This document shows positions 18,577 through 27,688 of a stretch of 64,000 nucleotides of DNA, piece after piece (the first letter of the stretch is position 1; the number at the start of each line of letters is the position of its first letter). The notes below the pieces were generated by a model that saw only the letters and a program-made list of their open reading frames with translations, did no database searches and had not been told where the DNA came from. The stretch covers positions 562,292 to 626,291 of the forward strand of contig NZ_LR701479.1 in the NCBI RefSeq assembly GCF_902498745.1, given 5' to 3'. A program made the translations under genes and the position numbers. Source of the stretch: Erythrobacter sp. EC-HK427 (GTDB lineage Bacteria; Pseudomonadota; Alphaproteobacteria; Sphingomonadales; Sphingomonadaceae).

Positions 18577-19103
18577 ACATCCCTGAGGCGCGGGAGTGCC
18601 CCGGCAATCGAGCAGGGCTTGTGGCGACTATCGAACTCCAATTCGAGCAAGCCGTCCCAAGCGTCGCGGCACGCGCCGGTCGATCCCGGAATGCAGAAGA
18701 TAAAGGCATCCCCCGCCTGCCCCGCAAACGCGCGCGACTGCATCGTGGCGACGCCAACGCTGTGCAGGCTCTTCTGGTGGAACGCGACCGCAAATCCGTC
18801 CATTTCCCGCTTGAGCAAGGGCTTGACCGCTTCGGGCGTGGTGTCGCGCGGGGAAAATCCGGTGCCGCCGGTGGTCAGAATGATCTCGATGGCCGGGTTG
18901 GCCAACCACAGGTTGAGGCGCCTGCGGATGTCCTCGATCTCGTCCGGCACAATAGTGCGGTCCACCAGCGTGTGGCCCGCGGATTGCAGCCGCTCGACCA
19001 AAAGCGCGCCCGACGTGTCGGTTCCCAAAGTGCGCGTGTCCGAAATCGTCAGCACCGCGATCCCGAGTGGATAGAAGGGCAGGCTCTCATCAATTCCGGG
19101 CAT
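18567..19103 (-). CDS. moaB: MoaB/Mog-family molybdopterin biosynthesis protein
   Basis: 178 residues from the ATG at 19103 ('MPGIDESLPFYPLGIAVLTISD'). The frame is open up to 19262, but the extra residues do not fit the family. It has the MoCF-binding signatures 'AVLTISDTRTLGTDTSG', 'ILTTGGTGFSPRDTTPEA' and 'FCIPGSTGACRDAWDGLL'. MoaB/Mog proteins adenylate or bind molybdopterin ahead of MoeA. It overlaps moeA by 10 bases. This pair is the last clearly chromosomal-type unit before the accessory region. Confidence 0.92.
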   Translation of the reverse strand: MPGIDESLPFYPLGIAVLTISDTRTLGTDTSGALLVERLQSAGHTLVDRTIVPDEIEDIRRRLNLWLANPAIEIILTTGGTGFSPRDTTPEAVKPLLKREMDGFAVAFHQKSLHSVGVATMQSRAFAGQAGDAFIFCIPGSTGACRDAWDGLLELEFDSRHKPCSIAGALPRLRDVCA

Positions 19104-19630
19104 TGTCTTCACCTTCAAGTTCCCGCCAGCGGGCGGAGCCCTCTCTATCCTGTATCGTGGGCTCAATCCAAGTGGTGCCAGGTTTGCGACCACATTTGCG
19201 ATGACGCGATCAAGCCGTGCCAAGCCTAGTGGCCGCTCAGCGTGGTTATCCGACGGTCTCACCGAAATTCCAGCGAAGATTCATCACCACTGGTTTGGCG
19301 CATTTCAGCCTAGAATCAAGGCACCCGCAAAAGGTAGGCAAGGGCCGTGCAACGCCTTTCAAATGGCGAGAAATTTGAAAGTTGAGTGATACTTTGATCA
19401 GAAAAATGGTGCCAGAAGAGGACTCGTCCTGCCGACGTAAGGCGTTGAACTTGTTGACAGATTTCTCACGCTCTTTGGAGGAGGCCCGCAAAGAGGTCCG
19501 CCATGTCACACAAATTACTGATATTAATTTATTTTCATGCCACACTGATATCAGATTTCCGGATTTTGAAAAGTACCTCGACGGGCGAAGGTACGCTATC
19601 GACCATCCCCCATGAGGCATAAAACAGCTT
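19104..19630. other. gene-poor gap between moaB and hipBA
   Basis: About 530 bases with no convincing gene. Base composition shifts from GC-rich to clearly AT-richer between roughly 19,350 and 19,620. A TTG-started frame at 19382-19615 (77 codons) and a minus-strand frame at 19246-19698 exist, but neither has a ribosome site or a recognisable domain. No tRNA or obvious direct-repeat attachment site was seen. The composition change makes this a plausible junction between the core and accessory regions. Confidence 0.4.
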
Positions 19631-19675
19631 AATACCTCAGGAGGTATATTGCGATACAATACCCTATAAGGTATA
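19631..19675 (+). promoter_or_regulatory. two HipB-type operator palindromes with candidate -10
   Basis: Two copies of AATACC-N6-GGTATA occur at 19631-19648 (with inner TCAGGA, giving a near-perfect palindrome TACCTC-AG-GAGGTA) and at 19658-19675, 27 bases apart. HipB of E. coli binds repeated TATCC-N8-GGATA-type palindromes, so tandem palindromes directly before hipB fit autorepression by the HipBA complex. A candidate -10, TACAAT (19655-19660), starts between them and runs into the second copy, so binding would block the promoter. The repeats are seen directly; binding is inferred. Confidence 0.65.
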
Positions 19676-19684
19676 GCGCAAAGC

Positions 19685-19945
19685 ATGGAGGCCTGCATGC
19701 GTCAAATCGTTCGCCAATCACGCCAACTGGGCGCAATCATCCAGAGCCAGCGCCGCGCCAAAGGCCTGACCCAGGCCGAGCTGGCAGACCTGGCAGGCAC
19801 ACAGCAGAAGACCATCTCTGCCATCGAAAACGGCAACGAAGGAACCAAGCTCGGCACTCTGCTTGGCGTGATTGCGATACTCGGCCTCGACCTGCAAGTC
19901 GTACCGCGCCATACGGACAACACGTCGATAGAGGACATCTTCTAG
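19685..19945 (+). CDS. hipB: HipB-like antitoxin / XRE repressor
   Basis: 86 residues from 19685; a second ATG at 19697 ('MRQIVRQSRQLG') is equally possible and gives 82. A helix-turn-helix of XRE type is clear: 'RRAKGLTQAELADLAGTQQKTISAIENG', followed by 'KLGTLLGVIAILGLDLQV', as in HipB proteins. HipB binds and inhibits the HipA kinase and represses the operon. The hipA gene begins two bases after its stop, so the pair is one toxin-antitoxin operon, with palindromic sites immediately upstream. Confidence 0.88.
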   Translation: MEACMRQIVRQSRQLGAIIQSQRRAKGLTQAELADLAGTQQKTISAIENGNEGTKLGTLLGVIAILGLDLQVVPRHTDNTSIEDIF

Positions 19946-19946
19946 G

Positions 19947-21275
19947 GTGGCTCGCAAGAAGACCCACGTCCCGCTCGATGTCCTGATCAATGGCCGCCTG
20001 GTCGGGCACCTTGAGAAGGCAGCAAGCGGAGCGACAAGCTTTCGCTATGCCGATGAATGGTTGGGCTGGGAGCACCGTTTCGCCATCTCCCTCTCACTAC
20101 CACTCACACCTAATGCATATCGCGGCAACATGGTGGCGGCCGTATTTGATAACTTGCTCCCAGACCGCGATGCGGTGCGCCGCCGCCTGGCCGAACGCAT
20201 GGGGGCGCCGGGGACGGATTTTTACAGCCTGCTCGAAGCAATCGGACGTGACTGCGTCGGCGCGATGCAGTTCCTGCCCGAAGGTGCTAACAAGACAGAA
20301 CTTCAGCATGCAGACGGCCTGCCCCTCAGCGATGACGATATTGACGCGATGCTCGCTGACCTGGCTAGAGCACCGCTGGGCGTGGATCGCGAACAGGAAT
20401 TCAGGATCTCGGTTGCCGGAGCACAGGAGAAGACAGCGCTGTTGAGAACGAAGGGCCAGTGGCTCAGGCCGATCGGACCAACACCGACCACCCATATTCT
20501 CAAACCCCAACTTGGCCAGATCCCAAGCGCCGAGCGCCTGATCGACATGTCCGACAGCGTCGACAACGAACACTACTGCCTGGAACTCATGCGGACCTTT
20601 GGCCTTGAGGTTGCTCGCACGCAGATCGAGACCTTTGGTAAGCGCCGCGTGCTCGTGGTCGAACGATTTGACCGGCTCTGGCGTAGCGATGCTTCCATCT
20701 TACGGCTCCCGCAGGAGGATTGCTGCCAGGCCCTCGGCATTCCGCCAACGCTCAAGTACCAGAGTGACGGCGGCCCGAGAATGCACGACATTCTCGAACT
20801 CCTGCGCGGGACGGACGCTCCACAGCGCGACCAGGCCATGTTCTTCAAGAGCCAGATCCTGTTCTGGTTGATTGGCGCGACCGACGGGCATGCCAAGAAC
20901 TTCAGCATCTTCCTGAATCCTGGGGGGCGCTTCAGCCTGACACCCTTCTACGACGTACTGTCAGCTCAGCCTGCCGCCGACAAAGGGCAGATCGCACCAA
21001 ACAGATTCCGGATGGCAATGTCGGCCGGCACTAACCGGCATTACCGGATATCGGAAATCACCGGGCGGCATTTTGTGCAGTCCGGAAAGGCAGCCGGGCT
21101 CGGCACCAGTTTCATGCGCAATGCGATCTCGGAAGTGCTCGATTCAGCTGCCGACGCTCCGGCCAAGACGCTAGACAAAATGCCTCCGGGCTTTGCGGAG
21201 CCAGTCCACTCAAGCATTGCGGCAGCAATCGAGAAGCGCCTGCCTGGCCTGGTGCACGCACTAGACGAGTTCTAA
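19947..21275 (+). CDS. hipA: HipA-family serine/threonine kinase toxin
   Basis: 442 residues from a GTG start just after hipB. An N-terminal HipA_N domain ('FDNLLPDRDAVRRRLAERMGA') precedes the kinase core with the P-loop-like 'ISVAGAQEKTALL' (containing the conserved Ser that is autophosphorylated in HipA), 'THILKPQ', 'VERFDR', catalytic loop 'GATDGHAKNFSIF' and metal-binding 'PFYDVLS'. All catalytic residues appear present, so it should be active. HipA kinases phosphorylate translation factors such as glutamyl-tRNA synthetase and cause growth arrest. Partner and operators lie upstream. Confidence 0.92.
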   Translation: MARKKTHVPLDVLINGRLVGHLEKAASGATSFRYADEWLGWEHRFAISLSLPLTPNAYRGNMVAAVFDNLLPDRDAVRRRLAERMGAPGTDFYSLLEAIGRDCVGAMQFLPEGANKTELQHADGLPLSDDDIDAMLADLARAPLGVDREQEFRISVAGAQEKTALLRTKGQWLRPIGPTPTTHILKPQLGQIPSAERLIDMSDSVDNEHYCLELMRTFGLEVARTQIETFGKRRVLVVERFDRLWRSDASILRLPQEDCCQALGIPPTLKYQSDGGPRMHDILELLRGTDAPQRDQAMFFKSQILFWLIGATDGHAKNFSIFLNPGGRFSLTPFYDVLSAQPAADKGQIAPNRFRMAMSAGTNRHYRISEITGRHFVQSGKAAGLGTSFMRNAISEVLDSAADAPAKTLDKMPPGFAEPVHSSIAAAIEKRLPGLVHALDEF

Positions 21276-21680
21276 GGTGGAGTGACTAGCGAACCGGCAG
21301 ACTGCGACACACTTTTACCGAGGCATTGATAAACCAACACTTTGCACCTCAATTTCTGTCGTTCGCCAATGAGTTGCTCCGTTACTGTCGGTTGTGGAGG
21401 CGATGGCTGGAAGCGCTTCTGCTTCGGGAAACGGAGGACTTTATCCGCTTGGGAAGAGCTTATCTGAATTTCATCACCAAGTGTTGGGCAGGCCTCTCTG
21501 ATAAACGACTGCATTTTCGCTCTGCCCATCCGAAAGCCACCCTTCGGGAACCGGCCCATGACTACCCAATTTTTAGGCTTATAAAATTGCATTTCTTGAA
21601 AATCGTGTCAGGCTGAAGACGATAAAAGCTCATCTAGTACCATGATTAGAGCGATCGATATTGCAGGATCAGGGGGGACG
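21276..21680. other. gene-poor, AT-richer gap before the giant gene
   Basis: About 400 bases without a supported gene. A TTG-started frame (21326-21616) and an overlapping minus frame (21272-21592) exist but have no ribosome site or recognisable domain. A possible ribosome site, GGGGGGACG, precedes the ATG at 21681. No terminator with a T-run was found after hipA. Confidence 0.35.
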
Positions 21681-24600
21681 ATGGCCCATACATTCGAGTT
21701 GATCAGTGAATTTGGTGACGATGTTGCTTTGCGGTCTGTTACGGTCTTTGGACGGCAGGCTGAAATGGGGAGCGGTCGTGAGGCCATATCGATCGTGCTT
21801 GCATCAGGCCAAACCAACGACACGGGCATCTTTATTGTCGAGGTGCAATCAGGCCCCTATCAAGAAGTATGGGCGCAATTGAATGGTGACCCATCCCAGA
21901 CAGTCCCCGTTGCGCTGGATCCTACAGGCAGCATTCCCCCGAACGTCATTCTGCTCATGCCAAAGGTGACAGACGGCGAAGTCCATGGAGATGCGGCGGT
22001 TCACGGGCGCGATCACGATTGCGGTTTTGCACTCAAGAGCCATGAAGCCATAAAGCAGCAACTCTACAATCAAATCATCATCGTCGAACAGCCCAAGGTC
22101 AAGAAATTCCTTGTAAATCCGCCACTCACACTAACAACAGCGCAGCAGGCAGGGATTAACTCTCTTGAACATAAGTTCCAAGCCGCTGCAAAAGAGGCTG
22201 CGGCGAGCGCCGCGGCATCTTCAACGGGATATGCGGTTGAGAAAGCAGGAGTGGTCGCAGCGTCTCCCGTCTCTTTCAGATTTGGACCAGTCAGGGACGT
22301 TCCCCAGCATGAAGCCGGCCTACGGGGTCCTGTCGACGCGCAATCATCTGGCCGAGGGGCGCGACCGACCGGACAGATAGCGGACGGCGCGGCTTCACCA
22401 GCGTCGGCATTAGCGCGCCCGGGTTTGACGGCCGTTGCCCACGCCCACCTTGCTGACATTGCCATTTCCGAGGCAGAGTATGCTTACGTCGCCGAGGTTG
22501 GGCAGATCATGGCATCAGCCACCGACAGCATTCCGGCGCGCTATGTCCTCGATTGCGACAAGCCGCTCGACTGGGACCTATCGTACGAGATCGCGCAGGC
22601 ATGTCAGCCATATTTGCTCCATGTCATCACCTTTGTGCAGGAAATCGTGCACGCGGGTTACATGGAAGGCGGAATTGTCGGGTCGACCACGCTCCTGCCT
22701 TGCCAGGAAAAGAAGATTGCCACTGTCACTTTTCGCCGCGACGAATCCAATTCACGCAGCGAAGATGTGGTCGCGATCGACCGGCTCAGCAATTCACTCA
22801 GCCGTGCGCGTGACATTGGCGAGCTGCAGAAGGCCACAGCCCTTGAGGTTACGCGCGGGGGCTCGAAGTCCAGCACGTGGGGTGCCGGTGCCAGTGTCTC
22901 GATTCCGCTTTCTGGGGCAATGATCGGCGTTTCGGGCGGGTACAGCCAGAGCAACGCCAGTTCGTTCCAGAACTCAAGCCGCAATCTTGCGACTGAAAGT
23001 TCGCAGCGACTGCTCGACAGCACAACCCAAGCGGCTGAGTCGATCCGGTCGCAGACCGTGACCGTGGTTCATTCTGTTTCGCAGGAGGAATCGGTCACGG
23101 CGAGCACCGAAACGGTGCGCAATCACAACCAGACCCGCTCGCTCGAGCTGACCAGCTACAGCATCCTTTCGTGCTTCGACATTCGCCAGCGGGTCATGGC
23201 CGTGCGTGAAGCTTTCGCCATTCCGCTGAACATAACGGGCTGGACCGAAGCCAAGGCGCTCCGTTGGGAAAAGGCGCTGCGCAACAGACTTGATGATCGC
23301 AGCCTGCTCGGCGGGTTCGACGCAATCCGCCGGATACTTGACAACTACCGCGACAGCGATCTTCCGACTGGGCGCTATGGTGATGCAGACATAACGTTTT
23401 TCGATGGCATGCTGACAGTCGAATGCGATTTCCGTGAGCCCTCCATCGATCAATTCAATCTGCAGAGCGCGTTGGGGGACGCACCATGGTGGATGCGCAC
23501 AAACGCCCATTACCATGGCATGCTGTTCGGCGTCTGGGGCAAGCTGCAAGAGAACCGCGCCCAATATTGGCGCGAGAAGATTGCGCCTGGCATTGCTAAA
23601 GAAATCGCAGGTCAGATCCGCGTGTTCGCGAGACTGGCAGGCGGGGGCGAGGTCGACCTGAAGCTGGATGCCACCGCTGCGACGCGGCTAAACAATCGGG
23701 GCCAGATCACCGTCGCCTTTCGTTCGCAGCCGAACACGCCGCCGATTGCCCGCAGCGCGATCCGCTACCTTGTCTTCAAGCTGGTCGACGATACCGGCGC
23801 AGTGGTAGAGGATGTGTCGACCCTGCTTCCGGCCGGTTCGCGCCTGATCGTGCAGGCTGGACAGATGGGCTACGAGACAGACTTCGCATCCGGCACCCTG
23901 TTCAACAGCAGATCGATTCACAACGATCTCACCGGGACCGACGCGGTGCTCGTGCCGACACCGTTGACCACCGCAGAAAAGTCGGACCCGCACAAGGCCG
24001 ACCGGCAGATTGCCAACCGCCTGATGGCAGAGCTCAACAGCAACACCATCGCCTATCACGAGCGTGTATTCGATTACATGGCGCTGGAAATGCCGTCACA
24101 GATGCGAATGATCCTTGATCGGGTCATGGTGCCCGGCACTGGGAGCGCTCCAACCGTTGACCTCGATCCAGACAGTGACATCGAGCTGGGCGACGACATC
24201 GGTCCCGACGAAGAGAGCGACGCGTTGAGCATTCGCACCGTGTCGGGAGATTATATCGGCGCATTCGACGGCTGCGTGGCATTCTTTGTTGCGCCCGGCT
24301 ATTCCTTCTCGAGCGAGCGGATGAACCGTCAACTGCTTGGGGATCTGCCGGCAGGCGCAGATCTAGACCTACTGTCGCTTTACAAGCCGAAGAAGCCGGT
24401 CGAGGCGGTGCGGGTAACTCTGCCTACCGGGGCGATCTATACCAAGGCGACGATGGGTAAGTGCGAGCTGCGCGAGGAAATCGACTATGCGCTCAATGTC
24501 AACTGGGGTGAGCCGTGTGAAGGTGGGGCGACCGAGATCAATCCGGTCAGCACGGAAAGTCGCCGAGCCGAGCCGGCCGACCTGACTGCAAAGGATTTCC

Positions 24601-25841
24601 AGCAGCCGATCATCGCGCTCCAAAACGCACCGCAGGCGCCTGAATTCTCCGGAAGTGATGCGCTGGTCAGTGCCTTGTCCAATCCGGACATCTTCCGTGA
24701 CATGACGGGCCTATCGGCGACGCAGAATGCGGCGCTGCAGACCTATCTCAAGAACGCCTCAAGCGCCGATGCGGCACGGCAAGATGCCGTAAAGGTCGCA
24801 CTGGCGCGAGGGATGGAGCGGCAGCAGAAGGTCAAGGATTTCGATCAGGTCGAGAGCCGAATCAGGAAGGCAGAGAAGGCTGGGCTGGATGCGGACTTGT
24901 TAGCGAAGGCAAGATCTTCCAACGTGCGGAACCTTTCCGACGACCCGCAACTAAGGGCACTCGACGATCTGATTGCGCAACAAAACGCGATTAGTACTCC
25001 CGGGTTGGCGAGTATTCCTAGCTCAGATGAGAACGGTGGACCGCGATTGGATGTAGTCGGCGTGAGTCCGTTCGCTGAAATTCAGGAGAATTTACAACAA
25101 AGTATAGGCACTTCGGGACTCGGCACACCTTCGCGAGTTGTGAATATAATCTTCAGGGCGTTTATCCCCTCCGAGGCTGTCAGGGTCAAACTGATGGGTA
25201 TCGAACTGGATGACCCGCATGGTGGCGACGGTCGCTCTTTCATGCTTGACGACAATGGGAAGCATCGTGGCGAACTGGTCTGTGATGTTGCCTATGGCTA
25301 TAATTGGAACGAGCCCCAATTGGTGACCAAACGCCATTGGGGGCAAACCACTGAATATGCGTCGAGCGATGCTAGCGAGGTAGCGGGCAAGCCAAGTTGG
25401 TATTTGAGTCTAGATTCGGGGTCTGTCCCTAAGCGGAGTGAAAAACTGGCTGAGACCGATGACAATCTTTTTGCAGACGCTGCCTATTCAAGGCTGAAGA
25501 CACCACTGGGGTCGGGAATTCCTCAACTTCTACCGAGTTCAGCCGTGTTGCATCTCAAGATGGAAGGGGCGAACCCCATTGCTCAAGATGGCGTCCCTGA
25601 TATCTTCGTTCCAACGATTTCCGCCTGTATCGACGTGTATCTCAAGGATTATGACGGGGAACTTTACTACGCCCTTAAGGGGAGCCATGATGGATTCCCT
25701 GCGTATGAGTTGTACATTGATGGTACGGCGGTTTACGCTCACGATCCGATTGAAGCGGGTGAAACTCCGTGGAGTCTCGCGGGAACGGGTTGTGGTGAAA
25801 CCGAAGTATACCGTAGCTGGAGCAAGTTGGGACGAAAGTAG
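21681..25841 (+). CDS. giant uncharacterised protein with C-terminal GDGR/HDGFPAYE domain
   Basis: 1,386 residues from the ATG at 21681, preferred over 21642 because a G-rich ribosome site precedes it. There is no signal peptide. Visible layout: a beta-rich N-terminus (1-135); a low-complexity Ala/Gly/Pro linker (about 155-245); a Ser/Thr/Gln-rich repetitive stretch with long polar helices (about 355-485) ending in 'VRNHNQTRSLELTSY'; a globular middle; an acidic patch ('DLDPDSDIELGDDIGPDEESD'); a charged helical region (about 980-1110); and a compact C-terminal domain from about 1150 with 'GGDGRSF' at 1181 and 'SHDGFPAYELYIDG' near 1335. The last domain resembles DUF3238-like domains from memory, unverified. 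It is a lone gene. Function is unknown; a toxin-like or surface role is only a guess. Confidence 0.7.
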   Translation: MAHTFELISEFGDDVALRSVTVFGRQAEMGSGREAISIVLASGQTNDTGIFIVEVQSGPYQEVWAQLNGDPSQTVPVALDPTGSIPPNVILLMPKVTDGEVHGDAAVHGRDHDCGFALKSHEAIKQQLYNQIIIVEQPKVKKFLVNPPLTLTTAQQAGINSLEHKFQAAAKEAAASAAASSTGYAVEKAGVVAASPVSFRFGPVRDVPQHEAGLRGPVDAQSSGRGARPTGQIADGAASPASALARPGLTAVAHAHLADIAISEAEYAYVAEVGQIMASATDSIPARYVLDCDKPLDWDLSYEIAQACQPYLLHVITFVQEIVHAGYMEGGIVGSTTLLPCQEKKIATVTFRRDESNSRSEDVVAIDRLSNSLSRARDIGELQKATALEVTRGGSKSSTWGAGASVSIPLSGAMIGVSGGYSQSNASSFQNSSRNLATESSQRLLDSTTQAAESIRSQTVTVVHSVSQEESVTASTETVRNHNQTRSLELTSYSILSCFDIRQRVMAVREAFAIPLNITGWTEAKALRWEKALRNRLDDRSLLGGFDAIRRILDNYRDSDLPTGRYGDADITFFDGMLTVECDFREPSIDQFNLQSALGDAPWWMRTNAHYHGMLFGVWGKLQENRAQYWREKIAPGIAKEIAGQIRVFARLAGGGEVDLKLDATAATRLNNRGQITVAFRSQPNTPPIARSAIRYLVFKLVDDTGAVVEDVSTLLPAGSRLIVQAGQMGYETDFASGTLFNSRSIHNDLTGTDAVLVPTPLTTAEKSDPHKADRQIANRLMAELNSNTIAYHERVFDYMALEMPSQMRMILDRVMVPGTGSAPTVDLDPDSDIELGDDIGPDEESDALSIRTVSGDYIGAFDGCVAFFVAPGYSFSSERMNRQLLGDLPAGADLDLLSLYKPKKPVEAVRVTLPTGAIYTKATMGKCELREEIDYALNVNWGEPCEGGATEINPVSTESRRAEPADLTAKDFQQPIIALQNAPQAPEFSGSDALVSALSNPDIFRDMTGLSATQNAALQTYLKNASSADAARQDAVKVALARGMERQQKVKDFDQVESRIRKAEKAGLDADLLAKARSSNVRNLSDDPQLRALDDLIAQQNAISTPGLASIPSSDENGGPRLDVVGVSPFAEIQENLQQSIGTSGLGTPSRVVNIIFRAFIPSEAVRVKLMGIELDDPHGGDGRSFMLDDNGKHRGELVCDVAYGYNWNEPQLVTKRHWGQTTEYASSDASEVAGKPSWYLSLDSGSVPKRSEKLAETDDNLFADAAYSRLKTPLGSGIPQLLPSSAVLHLKMEGANPIAQDGVPDIFVPTISACIDVYLKDYDGELYYALKGSHDGFPAYELYIDGTAVYAHDPIEAGETPWSLAGTGCGETEVYRSWSKLGRK

Positions 25842-25898
25842 GCAGGCCCCCTTGGTCCCAATATCGTCACCTGGAGCTTCAGCCCAGGCATATCGAAC

Positions 25899-26039
25899 AT
25901 CCCGACAACTGTGTGCGGCACGCCCCCCGAACGATTTAAGCTCCTCGTCGGTCAGGGTGATATCGAGCGACGCTACCGCGTCGCCGATTTGGTTCTGGTT
26001 GGTAGCGCTGATTATTGGCCTCGTAGCGCCAGCCGCTCT
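25899..26039 (-). pseudogene. remnant of an aldo/keto reductase C-terminus
   Basis: On the minus strand this stretch reads 'AAGATRPIISATNQNQIGDAV' and then 'ASLDITLTDEELKSFG', which matches the C-terminal signature of aldo/keto reductases (PIIGxxxxxxLxDAVxALDxxLTxEE). The frame is open from 26207 to 25539, but residues before and after this segment do not look like the enzyme, and the NADPH-binding and catalytic parts are missing. It is best read as a decayed fragment left by rearrangement near the 3' end of the giant gene. Confidence 0.45.
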
Positions 26040-26696
26040 TGTAGAAATCGCCGCTGACCATACAGCCGTCTTGCCCATCCTCTCTATCCCAGCCATTTGA
26101 TATTGGTCGAGGTTCAGAGACAGAACGTTAGCCCACTCGGTTTGGAAGTTCGATTGCCATCTACTTTGAAAGCAACTGATGCCCGCTTCGCGCGATCTGG
26201 CGCTCAATCGCTGTTAGGCTGCAACCGGCCACTTATTTGACGCTCTCGGTTTCGAAGTAGCGGCGCAGGCCTTTGTGCCCAATGGAGTCCATTTACATGA
26301 GGTCAAACCAACCATCATACCTCGCTTTGTCAGGTGTCACTCGACGCGCGACAAGCCTCATTCAGGCGGGATACGATTGAGTCGACACTTAAAAATGGGC
26401 CGCAGAAGAGAGCAGTTGCGAGCCTCGAAATGTGGCGTCTAAAGAAGCCGACGAAAAGGCCCGTAAAAATTTCAGGCCGGGATAAACAGGGACGAGCCGA
26501 GGCATTAGGTTAGAGAACTAACGTGAGTCCTCGGAATTTGCTGTTTTTCTCATTATATTTCAGAGCATTTAAACCGATCACCCCCAGAACGAAGAGATTG
26601 CACACGACCGTCGGCCCATCGTGGACACCGGCAAGATGTTGATCTCGCAGATTAGCGATGCAGGACGGCTGGATCTGTCTCTACCAGACCAAACGC
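26040..26696. other. non-coding gap with no supported gene
   Basis: About 650 bases in which no frame has a convincing start, ribosome site or domain. Composition is mixed and codon structure is lost, consistent with decayed DNA between accessory modules. No insertion-sequence ends or long inverted repeats were seen. Confidence 0.35.
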
Positions 26697-27311
26697 TCAG
26701 CCTTTGTTTCTTTTTCGGGCGGATTGCAGTTCCTTGCGGGCTCGGTCGCAGGTTTCGTCGATCAAGTCCGAGCTAAAGTGCTTCCGCCGTCTTCCATGCC
26801 AGACGACCGAACCGGTGTCTGAGTGCGCATCATATTCGATGAAGTCAGGCCAGTCCCGATGCGGACGCCTGCGGCTCCTTGTTTCGATGTCGGTCTTCCA
26901 CCAGCGGTTGAGCAGAACTACAGAGTCCTTGGGGCGGGAACATCGCTTGTCCGAGTTGAGCGGGAGTTGCAGGAAGAAGGCGATCGCCGACTCCGCCAGG
27001 TAAGTCGGCACCGTGAAGTTCTTGTGGTGGTGGCTTGCCTTTCGGCCAGCCACCGCCTGAGACGACACCTCTCCTATATAGATTGATAACCCCTCATCCT
27101 CGACGGTGGTCCGTATCTTGTGCCGGGTGTTTAGCCGGTTTTCGAAGCCGCTGGTGATGCCGACATATTGAAGCTTGGGCACAGACTGTCGCCCGACAGT
27201 CCCGGCAGCCATGTAGAGAACTTCTCCGAAGCCCCAATCGCGGATCGCGGTCCTTGACTCCTTCACGCTGCCGTAAGGGCCATACCAGTCAACAACTACA
27301 GCATAGGTCAT
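26697..27311 (-). CDS. GIY-YIG-like domain protein
   Basis: 204 residues. Around residues 28-70 the sequence reads 'GEVLYMAAG', then 'KLQYVGITSGFENRLNTRHK', which has the spacing of a GIY-YIG nuclease core (first strand LYM in place of GIY, second YVG in place of YIG, then the Arg/His of the helix). A downstream glutamate ('YLAESAIAFFLQL') and Asn ('VLLNRWW') could fill the remaining catalytic positions. The C-terminal third is basic. It starts directly after the stop of the 113-residue gene, so they are cotranscribed. A nuclease role is inferred from the fold only; the first motif is degenerate. Confidence 0.6.
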   Translation of the reverse strand: MTYAVVVDWYGPYGSVKESRTAIRDWGFGEVLYMAAGTVGRQSVPKLQYVGITSGFENRLNTRHKIRTTVEDEGLSIYIGEVSSQAVAGRKASHHHKNFTVPTYLAESAIAFFLQLPLNSDKRCSRPKDSVVLLNRWWKTDIETRSRRRPHRDWPDFIEYDAHSDTGSVVWHGRRRKHFSSDLIDETCDRARKELQSARKRNKG

Positions 27312-27653
27312 CTATTGCGAGTATCCGGTAAGCGCTCCGATCAGCGCCTGCACATCCCCATAGGACATGCGCTTGGCGCTCCAAGTATCCTCATGAACCA
27401 GATACTTCTCATCCATCACCTTCCCGGCGAACGAGCCATATAACTGCTCGCAACCGTCGACATCATCGTAGACGACCTTGTGGTAGGGGGCCTTCCCCTC
27501 ACCGGTGATGCCGATGCGGACATGCGCATTGCCGTGTTCCTTAAGACATGGGTGCATCGTCCCCAGCACAGCGCGGGCAAACTTCTCCGCGTTGTCGAGC
27601 TTATCCGCAATACTCCCGATCGTCGCATCGGGCTCGATCATGTCGCGCGCCAT
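27312..27653 (-). CDS. hypothetical protein, 113 residues
   Basis: A small soluble protein with no domain I recognise. It is mixed helix and strand ('ATIGSIADKLDNAEKFARAVLG', 'HVRIGITGEGKAPYHKVVYDDV', 'SYGDVQALIGALTGY') and has no membrane segment or signal peptide. A purine-rich ribosome site (AGAGAG) precedes the ATG. It is the middle member of a minus-strand group (27996 to 26697) and abuts the GIY-YIG-like gene with no gap, so a joint function is likely. Cotranscription with a possible nuclease could mean an inhibitor or partner, but the sequence does not show this. Confidence 0.6.
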   Translation of the reverse strand: MARDMIEPDATIGSIADKLDNAEKFARAVLGTMHPCLKEHGNAHVRIGITGEGKAPYHKVVYDDVDGCEQLYGSFAGKVMDEKYLVHEDTWSAKRMSYGDVQALIGALTGYSQ

Positions 27654-27688
27654 ACTTCTCTCTTCGTCAGGCTGAGAACACAGCCGGT

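Noticed and set aside
19382-19615. 77-codon plus-strand frame starting with TTG
   Set aside because: It has a mildly protein-like sequence but no ribosome site and no recognisable family; not enough support for a gene.
19246-19698. 150-codon minus-strand frame upstream of hipB
   Set aside because: It runs through the palindromic operator region, has no ribosome site and shows no domain; it is probably a chance frame in AT-richer DNA.
21272-21616. Overlapping frames on both strands between hipA and the giant gene (96 and 106 codons)
   Set aside because: Neither has a ribosome site, conserved motif or credible start; mutually overlapping frames in a gap are most likely chance.
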